DNA of 62,288 nt from the IMG/VR virus record IMGVR_UViG_3300032286_000962, positions 1 to 62,288 of that record. One strand, written 5' to 3'. A model generated the notes under the pieces. The model did not search any database, was not told the origin of the DNA, and worked only from the letters and a program-made list of their open reading frames with translations. Source of the DNA: a virus. Below are positions 26,101 to 34,275 of the stretch, one piece after another (position 1 is the stretch's first letter; each line of letters begins with the position of its first letter). Made by a program: the position numbers and the translations under genes.

Positions 26101-26288
26101 TGAACTGGATTATTAGAAAACCTATTTGGGGATCTTTGGAAGATCCGCAACTTGACCCACTAAAAATAGACTTGGGTCTTGGGCTGCACAACGGACGCCC
26201 GATCTTAACAACTGGACGGGACGCGGAGTCGATTGACTACCTCGTCGAAACCCGCAGAAACATACGCGAAAATGAGCAATCGAATTGA
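26100..26288 (+). CDS. Hypothetical 62-residue protein
   Basis: The start codon overlaps the upstream stop (TGATG), which decides it over an in-frame Met 12 bases earlier. The N-terminus is short and hydrophobic/basic (MNWIIRKPIWG), the rest polar (ESIDYLVETRRNIRENEQ). No domain is recognised. Its 3' end overlaps the next gene by 17 bases. Confidence 0.5.
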   Translation: MNWIIRKPIWGSLEDPQLDPLKIDLGLGLHNGRPILTTGRDAESIDYLVETRRNIRENEQSN

Positions 26289-26544
26289 CGACATCCTGAA
26301 GGAGCTTGGACTCCCAGTAGACAAGACGTACCGTCCGCCTGAGCCTGAGCGTGAGAAGCGCGAGCGCGGCCCATGCGGAAAGGTGGCCTTTCCGTCCGAG
26401 GGATCGGCCAAGAAGGGAGCACGTTCGCTGCTGCGTAGTGGCAGGACAAATACTTCTTTCCTGCGAACCTACTTCTGCGATACATGCAAGGCTTGGCACA
26501 TGTCATCGTCCTACTTCGGCGAGTTTGCCAAACCAACAAAATAA
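26272..26544 (+). CDS. Small zinc-finger-like protein
   Basis: A 90-residue protein; the Met at 26272 (MSNRIDDILKELG) fits better than one at 26233 that lies deep in the previous gene. C35 with C69, C72 and H76 (FCDTCKAWHM) can form one C3H zinc site. The pattern CGK..YPS...A......YFC..C.AWH recurs in small phage proteins whose function is unknown. Confidence 0.6.
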   Translation: MSNRIDDILKELGLPVDKTYRPPEPEREKRERGPCGKVAFPSEGSAKKGARSLLRSGRTNTSFLRTYFCDTCKAWHMSSSYFGEFAKPTK

Positions 26545-26548
26545 AATT

Positions 26549-26812
26549 ATGACCCAAGACGAACTGAACGATTACGTGGACGAAAGCGAAGAGCCATTCC
26601 TGCAGCCCGACGGCTTCGAGGATTGCTTGGTCGGCATCGCCGAGGGATTTGGCGGAGACGAGGCGCTCGTGTACGACAAGGACAAGGTGCTGCAGAAGCT
26701 GCAGGACGAGGGAATGTCCTTCGAGGAAGCGATCGAGTACTTCGAGTTCAACATCATCGGCGCGTACGTCGGCCCGAAGACGCCGCTGTACATAACCCTA
26801 GTCACAAAATGA
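26549..26812 (+). CDS. Conserved small phage protein (EEAIEYFEFN type)
   Basis: An 87-residue acidic protein. The C-terminal part MSFEEAIEYFEFNIIGAYVG then TPLYI is a recurrent small phage and bacterial motif without known function. The start at 26549 follows an A-rich leader; upstream extension has no support. The stop overlaps the next ATG (ATGA). Confidence 0.65.
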   Translation: MTQDELNDYVDESEEPFLQPDGFEDCLVGIAEGFGGDEALVYDKDKVLQKLQDEGMSFEEAIEYFEFNIIGAYVGPKTPLYITLVTK

Positions 26813-27162
26813 TTACTCCATCGCAGCAGACCAAGATCGAGGAGATCTTGGACGAGTTCAACTTTCACCGCGTCTACCTCGTGATGGAACACCTCGAATG
26901 GAAATGGTTCGATACGGGTGGCGTGCCTTCGGTCGGAGACCTCCGAAGAGCTGCTAGGAGGCATTTAAACGAGCTTGCATTGCGTCCCACTAAGTCTGGG
27001 CCATGGGAGCACAACAAGACGATTGGGGGGTTCTCAGCGACGCGCTGGGGGGATGCTGACGAGTACGGCTCGTGGGAAAACTTTTCCTTGGAGTTTGTGC
27101 TGGAAAGTTGGAGGACTGAGGAGCCAGAGGGAAAAAGTAAAAATCTTAATAAACTCTATTGA
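26809..27162 (+). CDS. Hypothetical 117-residue protein
   Basis: The start overlaps the preceding stop (ATGA), so it is translationally coupled. Residues 1-60 are helical (SQQTKIEEILDEFNF, DLRRAARRHLNEL) and the rest is aromatic-rich with GGFSATRWGDADEYGSWENF, ending in a Lys/Asn tail. It may be a small enzyme-like or binding fold, but I recognise no family. Confidence 0.6.
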   Translation: MITPSQQTKIEEILDEFNFHRVYLVMEHLEWKWFDTGGVPSVGDLRRAARRHLNELALRPTKSGPWEHNKTIGGFSATRWGDADEYGSWENFSLEFVLESWRTEEPEGKSKNLNKLY

Positions 27163-27184
27163 CTCCCAAAAGGGATTAGCTTTA

Positions 27185-27319
27185 GTGTCGCTGCTTGTGA
27201 AAAAGATACTAACTATCCTTGACGAGAATTTAGTCTTCATGTCCCTGACGCTGCTCGCGGTAGTATGCGTTCTCCAACTCCTTAAATACGGATGCGCCGT
27301 CCTAGAAGCTCACGCATGA
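27185..27319 (+). CDS. Possible small membrane protein
   Basis: A 44-residue ORF starting at GTG with AAAAGGG about 10 bases upstream. The second half (MSLTLLAVVCVLQLLKYG) is a single hydrophobic span. Its stop overlaps the start of the resolvase gene (ATGA), as real genes do here. Alternatively only the 26-residue form from the Met at 27239 is made. It could equally be chance. Confidence 0.4.
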   Translation: MSLLVKKILTILDENLVFMSLTLLAVVCVLQLLKYGCAVLEAHA

Positions 27320-27795
27320 TTTACGGAATTGACCCCGGTAAGGGCGGAGCAATCGTGATGCTGAATCACGACGGCACGCTCAAGGCCGTTGACGAGATGC
27401 CGCAGGAAGACGCCGATCTCGGCGCGTACCTGTCCATGATCGTGGACGACTCGAAGATCGCAGACGTGTGGATCGAGCGCGTGCCCAAGTACGCGGGCAA
27501 GAATCAGTCAGGATCGTCCGTAGCGACTTTGTTTGCCAACTACCGATACATCGTGGGGTATCTCGAAGGGCGTGGAGTGACTGTCAATCAGGTCATTCCG
27601 CAAGTCTGGATGAAGCCCTACCGACTAATTACACCTACGTGGCAGGTTCTCACGTACCCCCAGAGGAAAAAGACTCTGCACGAGCTCGCTCTCGCTGAGT
27701 TTTTTACCGACAAGAAAACTCTGCCACGCTGGGCTGCAGACGCAGCTCTAATCGCTTTGCACGGGCATACCGCCTGCGCTCTAACCACAAAATAA
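27316..27795 (+). CDS. RuvC-like Holliday junction resolvase
   Basis: A 159-residue RNase H-fold nuclease. The first catalytic Asp is D6 in YGIDPGKGGA, the Glu is E54 in DVWIERVPK, and the last acidic site is D142 in WAADAALIAL. RuvC family members cut four-way junctions to debranch replicating DNA. The ATG overlaps the upstream stop, favouring this start over a Met at 27292. The window has a second branch-cutting enzyme, endonuclease VII, at the left edge. Confidence 0.8.
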   Translation: MIYGIDPGKGGAIVMLNHDGTLKAVDEMPQEDADLGAYLSMIVDDSKIADVWIERVPKYAGKNQSGSSVATLFANYRYIVGYLEGRGVTVNQVIPQVWMKPYRLITPTWQVLTYPQRKKTLHELALAEFFTDKKTLPRWAADAALIALHGHTACALTTK

Positions 27796-27803
27796 AAAAC
27801 ACC

Positions 27804-27986
27804 ATGGCGAAAACAACCGCTACCCTGAAAATCGGATCTCCCGAAATCCGCGTCCCTCTCGACGCCAAGAAGCCCAAGTCCTCGATGACGAAGGTCACGG
27901 GCACAAAGAAAAAGCCAGTCTTCACGAACGAGGCTTCGATGCCCAAGAACAAGAAGATGAAACTGCCCAAGCGGGCTAAATGCTAA
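27804..27986 (+). CDS. Small very basic protein
   Basis: A 60-residue protein with about one third Lys and Arg (AKKPKSSMTKVTGTKKKP, PKNKKMKLPKRAKC) and one C-terminal Cys. There is no domain. Such a protein probably binds nucleic acid or an acidic partner. Its stop overlaps the following ATG by one base. Confidence 0.6.
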   Translation: MAKTTATLKIGSPEIRVPLDAKKPKSSMTKVTGTKKKPVFTNEASMPKNKKMKLPKRAKC

Positions 27987-28078
27987 TGGGCTCGACCTCA
28001 AATTTGGCGGACGCGCTAATGCTGGTATCAATATTATCGTTCTCCGCGTATTTCCTTTGGCTAACCAATCGCTATTAA
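27986..28078 (+). CDS. Single-span membrane micropeptide
   Basis: A 30-residue ORF starting in a TAATG overlap. After seven polar residues comes a hydrophobic span (ALMLVSILSFSAYFLWL) and a short basic-polar end (TNRY). Coupling and membrane character support a real product such as an early membrane effector. It is too short for strong proof. Confidence 0.5.
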   Translation: MGSTSNLADALMLVSILSFSAYFLWLTNRY

Positions 28079-28082
28079 TTCT

Positions 28083-28433
28083 ATGTCAGACACAACAACA
28101 CCAGAAAACGTGGTGCCCATTACCGAGGCACCAGAAACCCCGAACACGGCCCCTTTGTCTTCGGACTGCGACCAGACCCAACAGCCTGCGTCGGATGTTT
28201 CAGAGACCCCTGTTGCCGCACCAACCGACGTGCCAGCCCCGAACGAGGCCAACACGATCGACCTCAACACGATCACCCATGAGGACGTTATCCAGCGCCT
28301 CATCGACGTTAACAAGCGCCTCACCTACGAGCTGCTCCTGAGCCTCAAGCTCCACGAGCACATCAGCGTGCGTGATAATCCTGAGCTCGCTGCTCAGGCC
28401 GAAGCCAATGCCGCTGGCACGAGCGAGGGATAG
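28083..28433 (+). CDS. Hypothetical protein, Pro/Thr-rich with helical end
   Basis: A 116-residue protein. Residues 1-60 are Pro, Thr and Ser-rich and likely disordered; residues 60-100 form one or two helices (DVIQRLIDVNKRLTYELLLS). No family is recognised. The ATG follows TAATTCT with no Shine-Dalgarno. Confidence 0.6.
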   Translation: MSDTTTPENVVPITEAPETPNTAPLSSDCDQTQQPASDVSETPVAAPTDVPAPNEANTIDLNTITHEDVIQRLIDVNKRLTYELLLSLKLHEHISVRDNPELAAQAEANAAGTSEG

Positions 28434-28560
28434 TTTCTTGCCAGTATTTGAGACTCTCTCCCGCCGCAAGCGGGAGGGAGTTCCTCTGCCAGCGAACAAA
28501 GTTTTAAAAGCTCCAGAGACTTACAAAACCCCACCCAAACTGAAGGCAAAAAAATTATGA
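28408..28560 (+). CDS. Possible small basic ORF before dNMP kinase
   Basis: A 50-residue basic ORF that begins 26 bases inside the previous gene and ends in an ATGA overlap with the dNMP kinase gene. The body is Lys/Pro-rich (APETYKTPPKLKAKKL). A strong hairpin at 28453-28481 falls inside it, which argues against efficient translation. Either a real coupled micro-gene or an accident. Confidence 0.35.
   Translation: MPLARARDSFLPVFETLSRRKREGVPLPANKVLKAPETYKTPPKLKAKKL
28453..28481 (+). terminator. Hairpin with GC-rich stem
   Basis: CTCCCGC (28458-28464) pairs perfectly with GCGGGAG (28470-28476) around CGCAA, and the stem extends several more pairs on each side. The following bases (TTCCTCTGCC) are only weakly T-rich. 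It may stop or pause transcription between the early block and the dNMP kinase operon. Confidence 0.45.
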
Positions 28561-29186
28561 ATGGATTAGAATTCAATCCCGACGCAGAGATTCAACGCTT
28601 GAAGGAAAAAGTACTTCTACTAGAGCGTCAAATCAGGAAGCCAAAGCTAGTTGGACTCATCGGAGTCGCAGGAGCTGGCAAGTCAACCGTCGCAAATATC
28701 GTCGAGCGCGATTACGGATTCTCGAAGATCCGATTCGCTGGAGGCATAAAGAGCATGCTCCGCGCTTTGCTTCACGAGGCTGGAGTCGAGCGTGGACGGA
28801 TTCAAGAGATGATCGACGGGTCGCTCAAAGAAGTCGCGTGCGACGAGCTCGCTGGAAGGAGCCCTAGGTACTGCTTGCAGACTCTGGGAACGGAATGGGG
28901 TCGTGAGTTCGTATCCCAAAATTTCTGGGTAGACCTCACGATGCACTCGGTGGACAACCTGCTGGCGGTCTCGAAGTCGGTCGTCATCGACGACGTTCGT
29001 TTCCCAAACGAGGTAAAAGCTGTCAAGGACTCAGGAGGTAGAATCTTCCGAGTAATGCGCGATCACAACTCGATTCCAGAAGCTGGGCACAAAAGCGAAG
29101 GACAAATACTTGAATTCGACGCGTGCATCCTTAATACTGGTAGTCTATCGGATCTCGAAGATCAGATAAAACAACTAATACAATGA
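28557..29186 (+). CDS. Deoxynucleoside monophosphate kinase
   Basis: A 209-residue P-loop kinase. After a 30-residue coiled helix, the Walker A GVAGAGKST lies at residues 37-45, followed by the FAGGIKSMLRALL segment. SVVIDDVRFPNEVKAVKDSG and RIFRVMRD match the central region of phage dNMP kinases (T4 gene 1 type), which phosphorylate dNMPs for phage DNA synthesis. It heads a run coupled by ATGA to the next gene. Confidence 0.8.
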   Translation: MNGLEFNPDAEIQRLKEKVLLLERQIRKPKLVGLIGVAGAGKSTVANIVERDYGFSKIRFAGGIKSMLRALLHEAGVERGRIQEMIDGSLKEVACDELAGRSPRYCLQTLGTEWGREFVSQNFWVDLTMHSVDNLLAVSKSVVIDDVRFPNEVKAVKDSGGRIFRVMRDHNSIPEAGHKSEGQILEFDACILNTGSLSDLEDQIKQLIQ

Positions 29187-29479
29187 GCTTAGAGGCACAA
29201 TGTCGGGCGTTCACCACTCCAAGATGGCTAGCATGCATCTACGAGCGCCTGTCTGCGCCCTTTGCCGTGACGGTCGAGGGATCTCTCCCAGTGACGGGAG
29301 AGGTCTCTGTCCTGAACTTTCCAAACTACAAACTCCCGCCATACACTGGCCGCACATTCACAACTACCGAGGGAAACATCACTCGGATCGTTTACTTCGA
29401 TGGATCGACTCAGGTGGCTACCCGCGTGTTAGTTTACGATGCAGGCGCTATCGTCTCCGACACTCTCTCACTCCCCTAA
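29183..29479 (+). CDS. Hypothetical beta-rich protein
   Basis: A 98-residue protein coupled by ATGA to the dNMP kinase gene. The C-terminal half (GRTFTTTEGNITRIVYFDG, then VATRVLVYDAGAIVSDT) resembles the protein at 59537 (IVLKQDGVTVATLTLAYDG), so it may be a structural beta module of fibre type. It opens a four-gene insert that also has a fibre-like gene. Confidence 0.55.
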   Translation: MSLEAQCRAFTTPRWLACIYERLSAPFAVTVEGSLPVTGEVSVLNFPNYKLPPYTGRTFTTTEGNITRIVYFDGSTQVATRVLVYDAGAIVSDTLSLP

Positions 29480-29483
29480 TGCC

Positions 29484-29696
29484 ATGGAACAATTCTCACT
29501 ATCCCTCACCATCCTTCCTGATGGAACCCTCACATCCTGCGTATCGAGCATTCCTTTCATCGACGGAGAGCTAAGACCAGATGGAGTGAAGTCTGCCATC
29601 ATCGGCGGACATAACTCGTCGGAAGAGGCCGAATCAAGGTTTCTAGTAGCAGTGCGGACAGCACTCGCCGAGTACCGACTAGCTAAGGGAATCTAA
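29484..29696 (+). CDS. Hypothetical 70-residue protein
   Basis: The Met at 29484 lies 4 bases after the preceding stop. The protein has a beta-hairpin start (FSLSLTILPDGTLTSC) and a helix near the end (EEAESRFLVAVRTALAEYRL). No family recognised. Its stop overlaps the next ATG (TAATG), linking it to the fibre-like gene. Confidence 0.55.
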   Translation: MEQFSLSLTILPDGTLTSCVSSIPFIDGELRPDGVKSAIIGGHNSSEEAESRFLVAVRTALAEYRLAKGI

Positions 29697-31327
29697 TGGC
29701 GAATATCAAGGCACAGGCGAACGGCAACTGGAGTGCTACTGGAACGTGGGCTGGAGGCGTTGTGCCTGTTGCTGGAGATGCGGTTTGGGCAAACGGATTC
29801 ACCGTTACGTTGAATCAAGACATTTCTGTAGCCTCTCTAAATACAGCTGCTGTTTCTGGTATTAGTTTTAATGGAGGAAGCACGTCTGCGTTAACTGGAG
29901 GAACTTTTAATGCTGGCAATCTTGTAGCAAACATAACCGCAACCGACATAACGGCTGGTGGAAATAATTGCATTTCTGTTCTGAACACCAATCTCGCTTT
30001 GACCATTACTTCTACAAACATTAATGGAAGCTCTACTGGTAACAATGTTTCAGGAATTTCTTACGGAGGAAATGGAACTTGTTCTATTAATGCGGTAAAT
30101 ATAAATAGCGGAATTGTTGCAAACCTTTCAGGCAACGGAATAAACGCAGGAGGAACGGCAACAAGCAATTTAACAATAACTGGAAATGCGTATTCGCGTA
30201 ATGCTGTTGCATTGAATTTTGGCGGTGCTGGAATAACCACATTCACAGGAACACTAAATTTTGTTTCTGGCGCAACAACTGGCCCTCTTTCTATATCCAG
30301 CACAGGAACTACTAACATAAACGCCGATCTTATTACACCGTCAGCATTCGGTTTCACAATGGCATCAGTCAGTTCAACTATAGGGACTATAAACTTTGTA
30401 GGAAATGTCCAAGCAAATACAAGCGTTTCATTCGTATCTTGTCTCAACCATAGTTCAACAGCTACTGTAAATGTCACGGGGAATTGCACAGGAGGGGCGG
30501 TATCTAGTAATGCTGTTAGCAATAATAGCACAGGAACCATAAATATTTATGGAACAGCTATAGCAGGAGCTAATGGCGGGGCAGGGGCTAACAATAACTC
30601 TACTGGTATACTTTATGTAATCAGAGCAAAAGGTAACGGATACGGATTAGGATCAGTTGGAATTGTTTCCGCTGTAGGATTAAGCTCTAACAACCAAGCA
30701 GCCATAAACATAGTTCGTGAATTGGAGTATGGGCCGCTTGGGATGAGTCCGATTGGGCAAATTCCAGTTCGACTTTTGCCATCGTCTTCCAACGTAGCGA
30801 TTTTCTACACCAGCACAGGAGGAACAAAAACGCTTACAGATTCAGGCGCATCGGCAGACTTCCCCGCAACATCAAATGTGCGTCTTGGAACTACCTACAA
30901 TCTTGGAAACTTGACAGGCACTCTTGCTGTTCCTGCTGCCGGAAGCGTTGCGCTAGGAGTTCCAGTAGACAACACCACAGGAACCGCTGTGCTGACTGCA
31001 GCCAACGTACAAACTGCGTTGACGTCTCAGGGATTGACTACGACAAGAGCCGCGAACCTAGACAACCTAGACGCCACGATAACAAGCCGCATGGCATCTT
31101 TTACTTATACAGCACCCGACAATGCCTCAATCACAGCAATCAAAGCTAAGACTGATAACCTTCCAGCTGCACCAGCTGCGGTTTCGGACATCCCTACAGC
31201 CGTTACAAATGCTTCCGCCGTACGTGCGAACCTAGCTGCAGAACTAGCTAGGATCGACGTGGCAACTTCTACACGATCAACCCTAACCGCAGCACAGGTG
31301 CAGGCCGCTGTGATTCCTATTTTATGA
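29696..31327 (+). CDS. Fibre/adhesin-like beta-repeat protein
   Basis: A 543-residue protein beginning ANIKAQANGNWSATGTWAGG and VPVAGDAVWANGFTVTL, an adhesin-type opening. Residues 60-330 are Asn, Thr, Ser and Gly-rich short beta-helix turns, then a junction (ARELEYGPLG-like) and a helical C-terminus (AELARIDVATSTRSTLTAAQVQ). It looks like a surface-binding fibre, yet lies between a dNMP kinase and a replication helicase. The base composition is visibly more A/T-rich than its neighbours, as if acquired separately. Confidence 0.65.
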   Translation: MANIKAQANGNWSATGTWAGGVVPVAGDAVWANGFTVTLNQDISVASLNTAAVSGISFNGGSTSALTGGTFNAGNLVANITATDITAGGNNCISVLNTNLALTITSTNINGSSTGNNVSGISYGGNGTCSINAVNINSGIVANLSGNGINAGGTATSNLTITGNAYSRNAVALNFGGAGITTFTGTLNFVSGATTGPLSISSTGTTNINADLITPSAFGFTMASVSSTIGTINFVGNVQANTSVSFVSCLNHSSTATVNVTGNCTGGAVSSNAVSNNSTGTINIYGTAIAGANGGAGANNNSTGILYVIRAKGNGYGLGSVGIVSAVGLSSNNQAAINIVRELEYGPLGMSPIGQIPVRLLPSSSNVAIFYTSTGGTKTLTDSGASADFPATSNVRLGTTYNLGNLTGTLAVPAAGSVALGVPVDNTTGTAVLTAANVQTALTSQGLTTTRAANLDNLDATITSRMASFTYTAPDNASITAIKAKTDNLPAAPAAVSDIPTAVTNASAVRANLAAELARIDVATSTRSTLTAAQVQAAVIPIL

Positions 31328-31494
31328 GCCAACCTATCAAATCAAATCAATTCTCCCATGGAGCAGGTAAGGGCGACGATGAGCGCCCCGTAGATCGCAT
31401 CAAGTACCGACAAAATTACGACGCTATCAAAAAATTGGGACTCAAAGGTACGCCAGCCAAAACTAAGGTCGGAAAGACCACGTACAAGTACTAG
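31324..31494 (+). CDS. Small basic protein after the fibre-like gene
   Basis: A 56-residue protein coupled by ATGA to the fibre-like gene. It is polar and basic with SHGAGKGDDERPVDRIKYRQ and a KTKVGKTTYKY end. No domain is recognised. The next gene starts two bases after its stop. Confidence 0.55.
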   Translation: MSQPIKSNQFSHGAGKGDDERPVDRIKYRQNYDAIKKLGLKGTPAKTKVGKTTYKY

Positions 31495-31495
31495 C

Positions 31496-32842
31496 GTGAT
31501 CACTCTTCGTGAGTATCAGGTAAAGGCCGTCGATGTACTTTCCAAGTCGATAGCCGACAATGGCGTCGCGGTAGACCTGTCCGATACGGGTCTCGGAAAG
31601 ACGATGCACTCGCTGGGAACTGTCCAGCGTTTTGGATCCGAGATTCAGTTCATCGTGATCTGCAGGGCCGTGTCTCGGCACAAGTGGGAAAAGGCCGTTC
31701 GTGACTTCGGCCTGCAGGATCGCTGCATCGCGGTGGACAGCTACCAGAAATTCACAAGCGGTCGTCACTACAAGGATCACGTCACCAAGATCAAGACACG
31801 CGGCGTCAAGTACGTGTGGGCCGATCGTGAGGTTCCCATGATCGTGATCTTCGACGAGTGTCAGGACGCGGGCGGACTCACCAGCCTTAACAGCCAGCTG
31901 CTTATTGGCTGCGGAGAGTGCAGCGGCACGTTTCCCCTGTGCCTTAGTGCGACGGTCGCTGACAGTCCGCTGAAGCTCAAGGCGCTTGGATTCCTCACTG
32001 GCATGCACGACTTGCGGAACTACTACCAGTGGTGCCTTCAGAACGGATGCGGAAAGAGCCCCTTCGGCTTCAACAATCTTTACTTCCGCAACTCCGATCG
32101 CAAGGCGGTCGTGGGCAAGCTGCACCAGCACCTGAAGCGTTACGGCGTGCGCGTCAAGCGCGAGGAGGTGCTTGAGTTCATGCCAGAAGAAACGATCGAG
32201 GTGGAGCTCTGGGACGTTGGCAGCAGGCCCAAGTCGGGAGTCGTGGCCGACGCGCTGGAGATGCTGGAGCGTACGCGTGACGAGGACATCGTTCGCCACG
32301 AGGAGGCGGTGCCCGGTGCCGTGGAGACCATGCGTAATCGCCAAGAGGCGGAGCTGCTCAAACTACCCTCACTCGCACGTGAGATCGCTGCAGCCGTCGA
32401 GGATGGACTCTACGTGCCTGTGTTCCTCAACTTCGTAAACTCGATCGACGCGCTCGTCTCGCTGCTCGCTGGAGACGGCATCACCGCAGGCGTCTTCGAT
32501 GGTCGTGATACAAAGAACCGAGACCAGACGCTTCAGGACTTCATGGACGCAAAGCTGCAGTGCATCATCCTGCAGTCTCAAGCTGGATCAGCTGCGATCG
32601 ACTTGCACGACACCGTGGGAGGACGTCCACGCTGCACGTTCATCTGTCCAACCTATCACGCGGAGACCATGCTGCAGATGCTCGGACGCGCCACGCGTTT
32701 CGGTGCCAAGTCTCCAGTGCTTCAGCGCATCTGCTTCGCGGAGGGAACGATCGAGGAGCGCGTGTACCGCGTCGCGGAAACGAAGTGCGAGAACATACGC
32801 GCCATGAACGACGGCGAGTGGGCGAATGCTTTTGGCAATTGA
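31496..32842 (+). CDS. SF2/SNF2-like DNA helicase
   Basis: A 448-residue helicase starting at GTG. Motif I is DTGLGKT (residues 29-35), motif II DECQD (about 119), motif III LSAT (about 150), and motif VI QMLGRATRFG (about 393). The N-terminal LREYQVKAV is the usual Q-motif-like start. It probably unwinds or remodels DNA in replication or recombination; the mild departure of motif II from DEAD/DEAH is seen in many phage SF2 proteins. It leads the replication block. Confidence 0.85.
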   Translation: MITLREYQVKAVDVLSKSIADNGVAVDLSDTGLGKTMHSLGTVQRFGSEIQFIVICRAVSRHKWEKAVRDFGLQDRCIAVDSYQKFTSGRHYKDHVTKIKTRGVKYVWADREVPMIVIFDECQDAGGLTSLNSQLLIGCGECSGTFPLCLSATVADSPLKLKALGFLTGMHDLRNYYQWCLQNGCGKSPFGFNNLYFRNSDRKAVVGKLHQHLKRYGVRVKREEVLEFMPEETIEVELWDVGSRPKSGVVADALEMLERTRDEDIVRHEEAVPGAVETMRNRQEAELLKLPSLAREIAAAVEDGLYVPVFLNFVNSIDALVSLLAGDGITAGVFDGRDTKNRDQTLQDFMDAKLQCIILQSQAGSAAIDLHDTVGGRPRCTFICPTYHAETMLQMLGRATRFGAKSPVLQRICFAEGTIEERVYRVAETKCENIRAMNDGEWANAFGN

Positions 32843-32876
32843 CTTCCCAATCCTTTTCGGTTCATCCTCGAAACTT

Positions 32877-33065
32877 ATGGCAAATCTTAATTTCCCTAAA
32901 ATGAAAAACAAAAAAGAAATCCCCGAATGCGTTCGCGAGTACCTGAGTGCTCTTGGAAAGAAGGGCGGAAGCGTGAGCAGCGAAGCGAAGCGCCAGTCCT
33001 GCATCCTCAACGGCCTGAAGGGCGTCGAGGCACGCAGAAAGAAAAAAGAAAATTCTGCAGAATAA
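32877..33065 (+). CDS. Small basic protein (LGKKGG type)
   Basis: A 62-residue protein. It holds ALGKKGGSVSSEAKRQSCIL and NGLKGVEARRKKK, a phrase common in small bacterial and phage basic proteins of unknown function. The start at 32877 follows a region with TTGACT (32839) that may be a weak promoter; a second Met is at 32901. Likely DNA-binding. Confidence 0.6.
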   Translation: MANLNFPKMKNKKEIPECVREYLSALGKKGGSVSSEAKRQSCILNGLKGVEARRKKKENSAE

Positions 33066-33068
33066 GGA

Positions 33069-33097
33069 TTGACCCAATCTGGTTCGCTCTTTAATCT
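33069..33097 (+). promoter_or_regulatory. Candidate sigma70-type promoter
   Basis: TTGACC (33069-33074), 17-base spacer, TAATCT (33092-33097). The predicted start of transcription would be at or just before the ATG at 33104, implying a leaderless or nearly leaderless message. The site falls right after the preceding stop codon. This is a match by eye to a weak consensus. Confidence 0.35.
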
Positions 33098-33103
33098 TCG
33101 ATC

Positions 33104-34246
33104 ATGCCAACAAAACAGACGCTCAAACCCAAACCAATCGTTACCCATGCCGACTCCGAAACGCGCCCTCATCATCCCTTCGGCCCATCGTCCCTCAAGA
33201 ACTTTGAAGCCTGTCCCAGCTACAAAGGCAAAGGCGGATCAAACCCAATCGCCGAAGCGGGCACAAGGATCCACAACGCGATCGAAAAAGGAAACCCAAG
33301 CCTCCTCATCGACGGAGAAGAGCAGTCACTTGCCGAAACATGCTTGGACTTTCTTGATAACGTACGAGGAGCTCGCGCTGTGTCTGCAAATCTTGTGGCT
33401 AGCCATCAGGAGATCTTTTTTGAAATTGACCTTGGCGAGCATTCAACTTACGGGACATGTGATTTGTTGGATATATACTCTGACAACTCTGCTACGCTAT
33501 TCGACTGGAAGACGGGCTTCGGATCTGTGGACGATGCTGAGTTTAACTCTCAAGGTATCGCCTATTGTCTGGGGGCATTTGGAGCATTTCCACAACTGGA
33601 AACAATCCAGCTCTACTTCGTGCTCCCAAGAAGACACGAGGTTTCCATGGCTGAGTTCACGCGAGCAGACATTCCTAGACTCAGTCTCAGAATATCAACT
33701 ATCATTGCTCGCGCAAAAGAGCTCGCAGGAAAAGAGTTCAACCCGACGGAAGGCGTGTGCCAGTACTGCGCCTTCCAAGGCTCGTGCAAAGCACTCGCGG
33801 GACGTGCGCTCGTAGTCGGCAAGAAAGCTGGCTTCGAGGTTCCAGCCGACATCAGCGGCGACGGATCTCCAGAGGACAAGGCCAAGCTGCTCAAGCTGGC
33901 CAACATCCTAGCTGACTGGTGCGACGCCACGAAAAAAGAGATGCTGCGTCAGGCGCTGGAGGAGGGAGTGGAGATACCGGGCTACCGCCTCGATCACCGC
34001 AAGACCCCACGCACCGTGGAGTCTCCCCTGCTAGGCTTCGCAGCCGTAAGCGACATGATGACTTTCGACGAATTTCTCGGAGCCTGTACCCGCGTAAGCG
34101 TGGTCGAGCTTGAGAAGATAGTCGCGGACAAAGCAGACCGAGGTCAGAAGGGCAACGCCCGTCAGACCTTGGAGTGCCGACTACGCGACAAGGGAGCGCT
34201 CAAAGACGAGGGAGTAATCCACGTCCTGAAGGCGATCCGTAACTAA
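33104..34246 (+). CDS. RecB-like PD-(D/E)XK nuclease (DUF2800-type)
   Basis: A 380-residue protein. The nuclease core is visible: GTCDLLDI (Asp about residue 119) and FDWKTG (about 132-137). Cys residues near residue 37 (ACPSY) and at 217-226 (CQYCAFQGSC) are placed like the Fe-S cluster ligands of AddB/Cas4-like nucleases. Residues 270-380 form a helical extension. Such phage proteins process DNA ends in recombination-linked replication. It is followed by a possible ssDNA-binding protein. Confidence 0.8.
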   Translation: MPTKQTLKPKPIVTHADSETRPHHPFGPSSLKNFEACPSYKGKGGSNPIAEAGTRIHNAIEKGNPSLLIDGEEQSLAETCLDFLDNVRGARAVSANLVASHQEIFFEIDLGEHSTYGTCDLLDIYSDNSATLFDWKTGFGSVDDAEFNSQGIAYCLGAFGAFPQLETIQLYFVLPRRHEVSMAEFTRADIPRLSLRISTIIARAKELAGKEFNPTEGVCQYCAFQGSCKALAGRALVVGKKAGFEVPADISGDGSPEDKAKLLKLANILADWCDATKKEMLRQALEEGVEIPGYRLDHRKTPRTVESPLLGFAAVSDMMTFDEFLGACTRVSVVELEKIVADKADRGQKGNARQTLECRLRDKGALKDEGVIHVLKAIRN

Positions 34247-34275
34247 ACAACAAACCCAAAATAACCATCCATACC

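Noticed and set aside
26351-26548. Upstream extensions of several genes, e.g. 66 residues before 26549
   Set aside because: They overlap the preceding gene, are Arg/Pro-rich, and the downstream ATG starts match the usual gene spacing and conserved N-termini.
31463-32344. 293-residue reverse-strand ORF over the helicase gene
   Set aside because: It is the antisense shadow of a GC-rich gene with clear helicase motifs; it has no motif of its own and no start signal.
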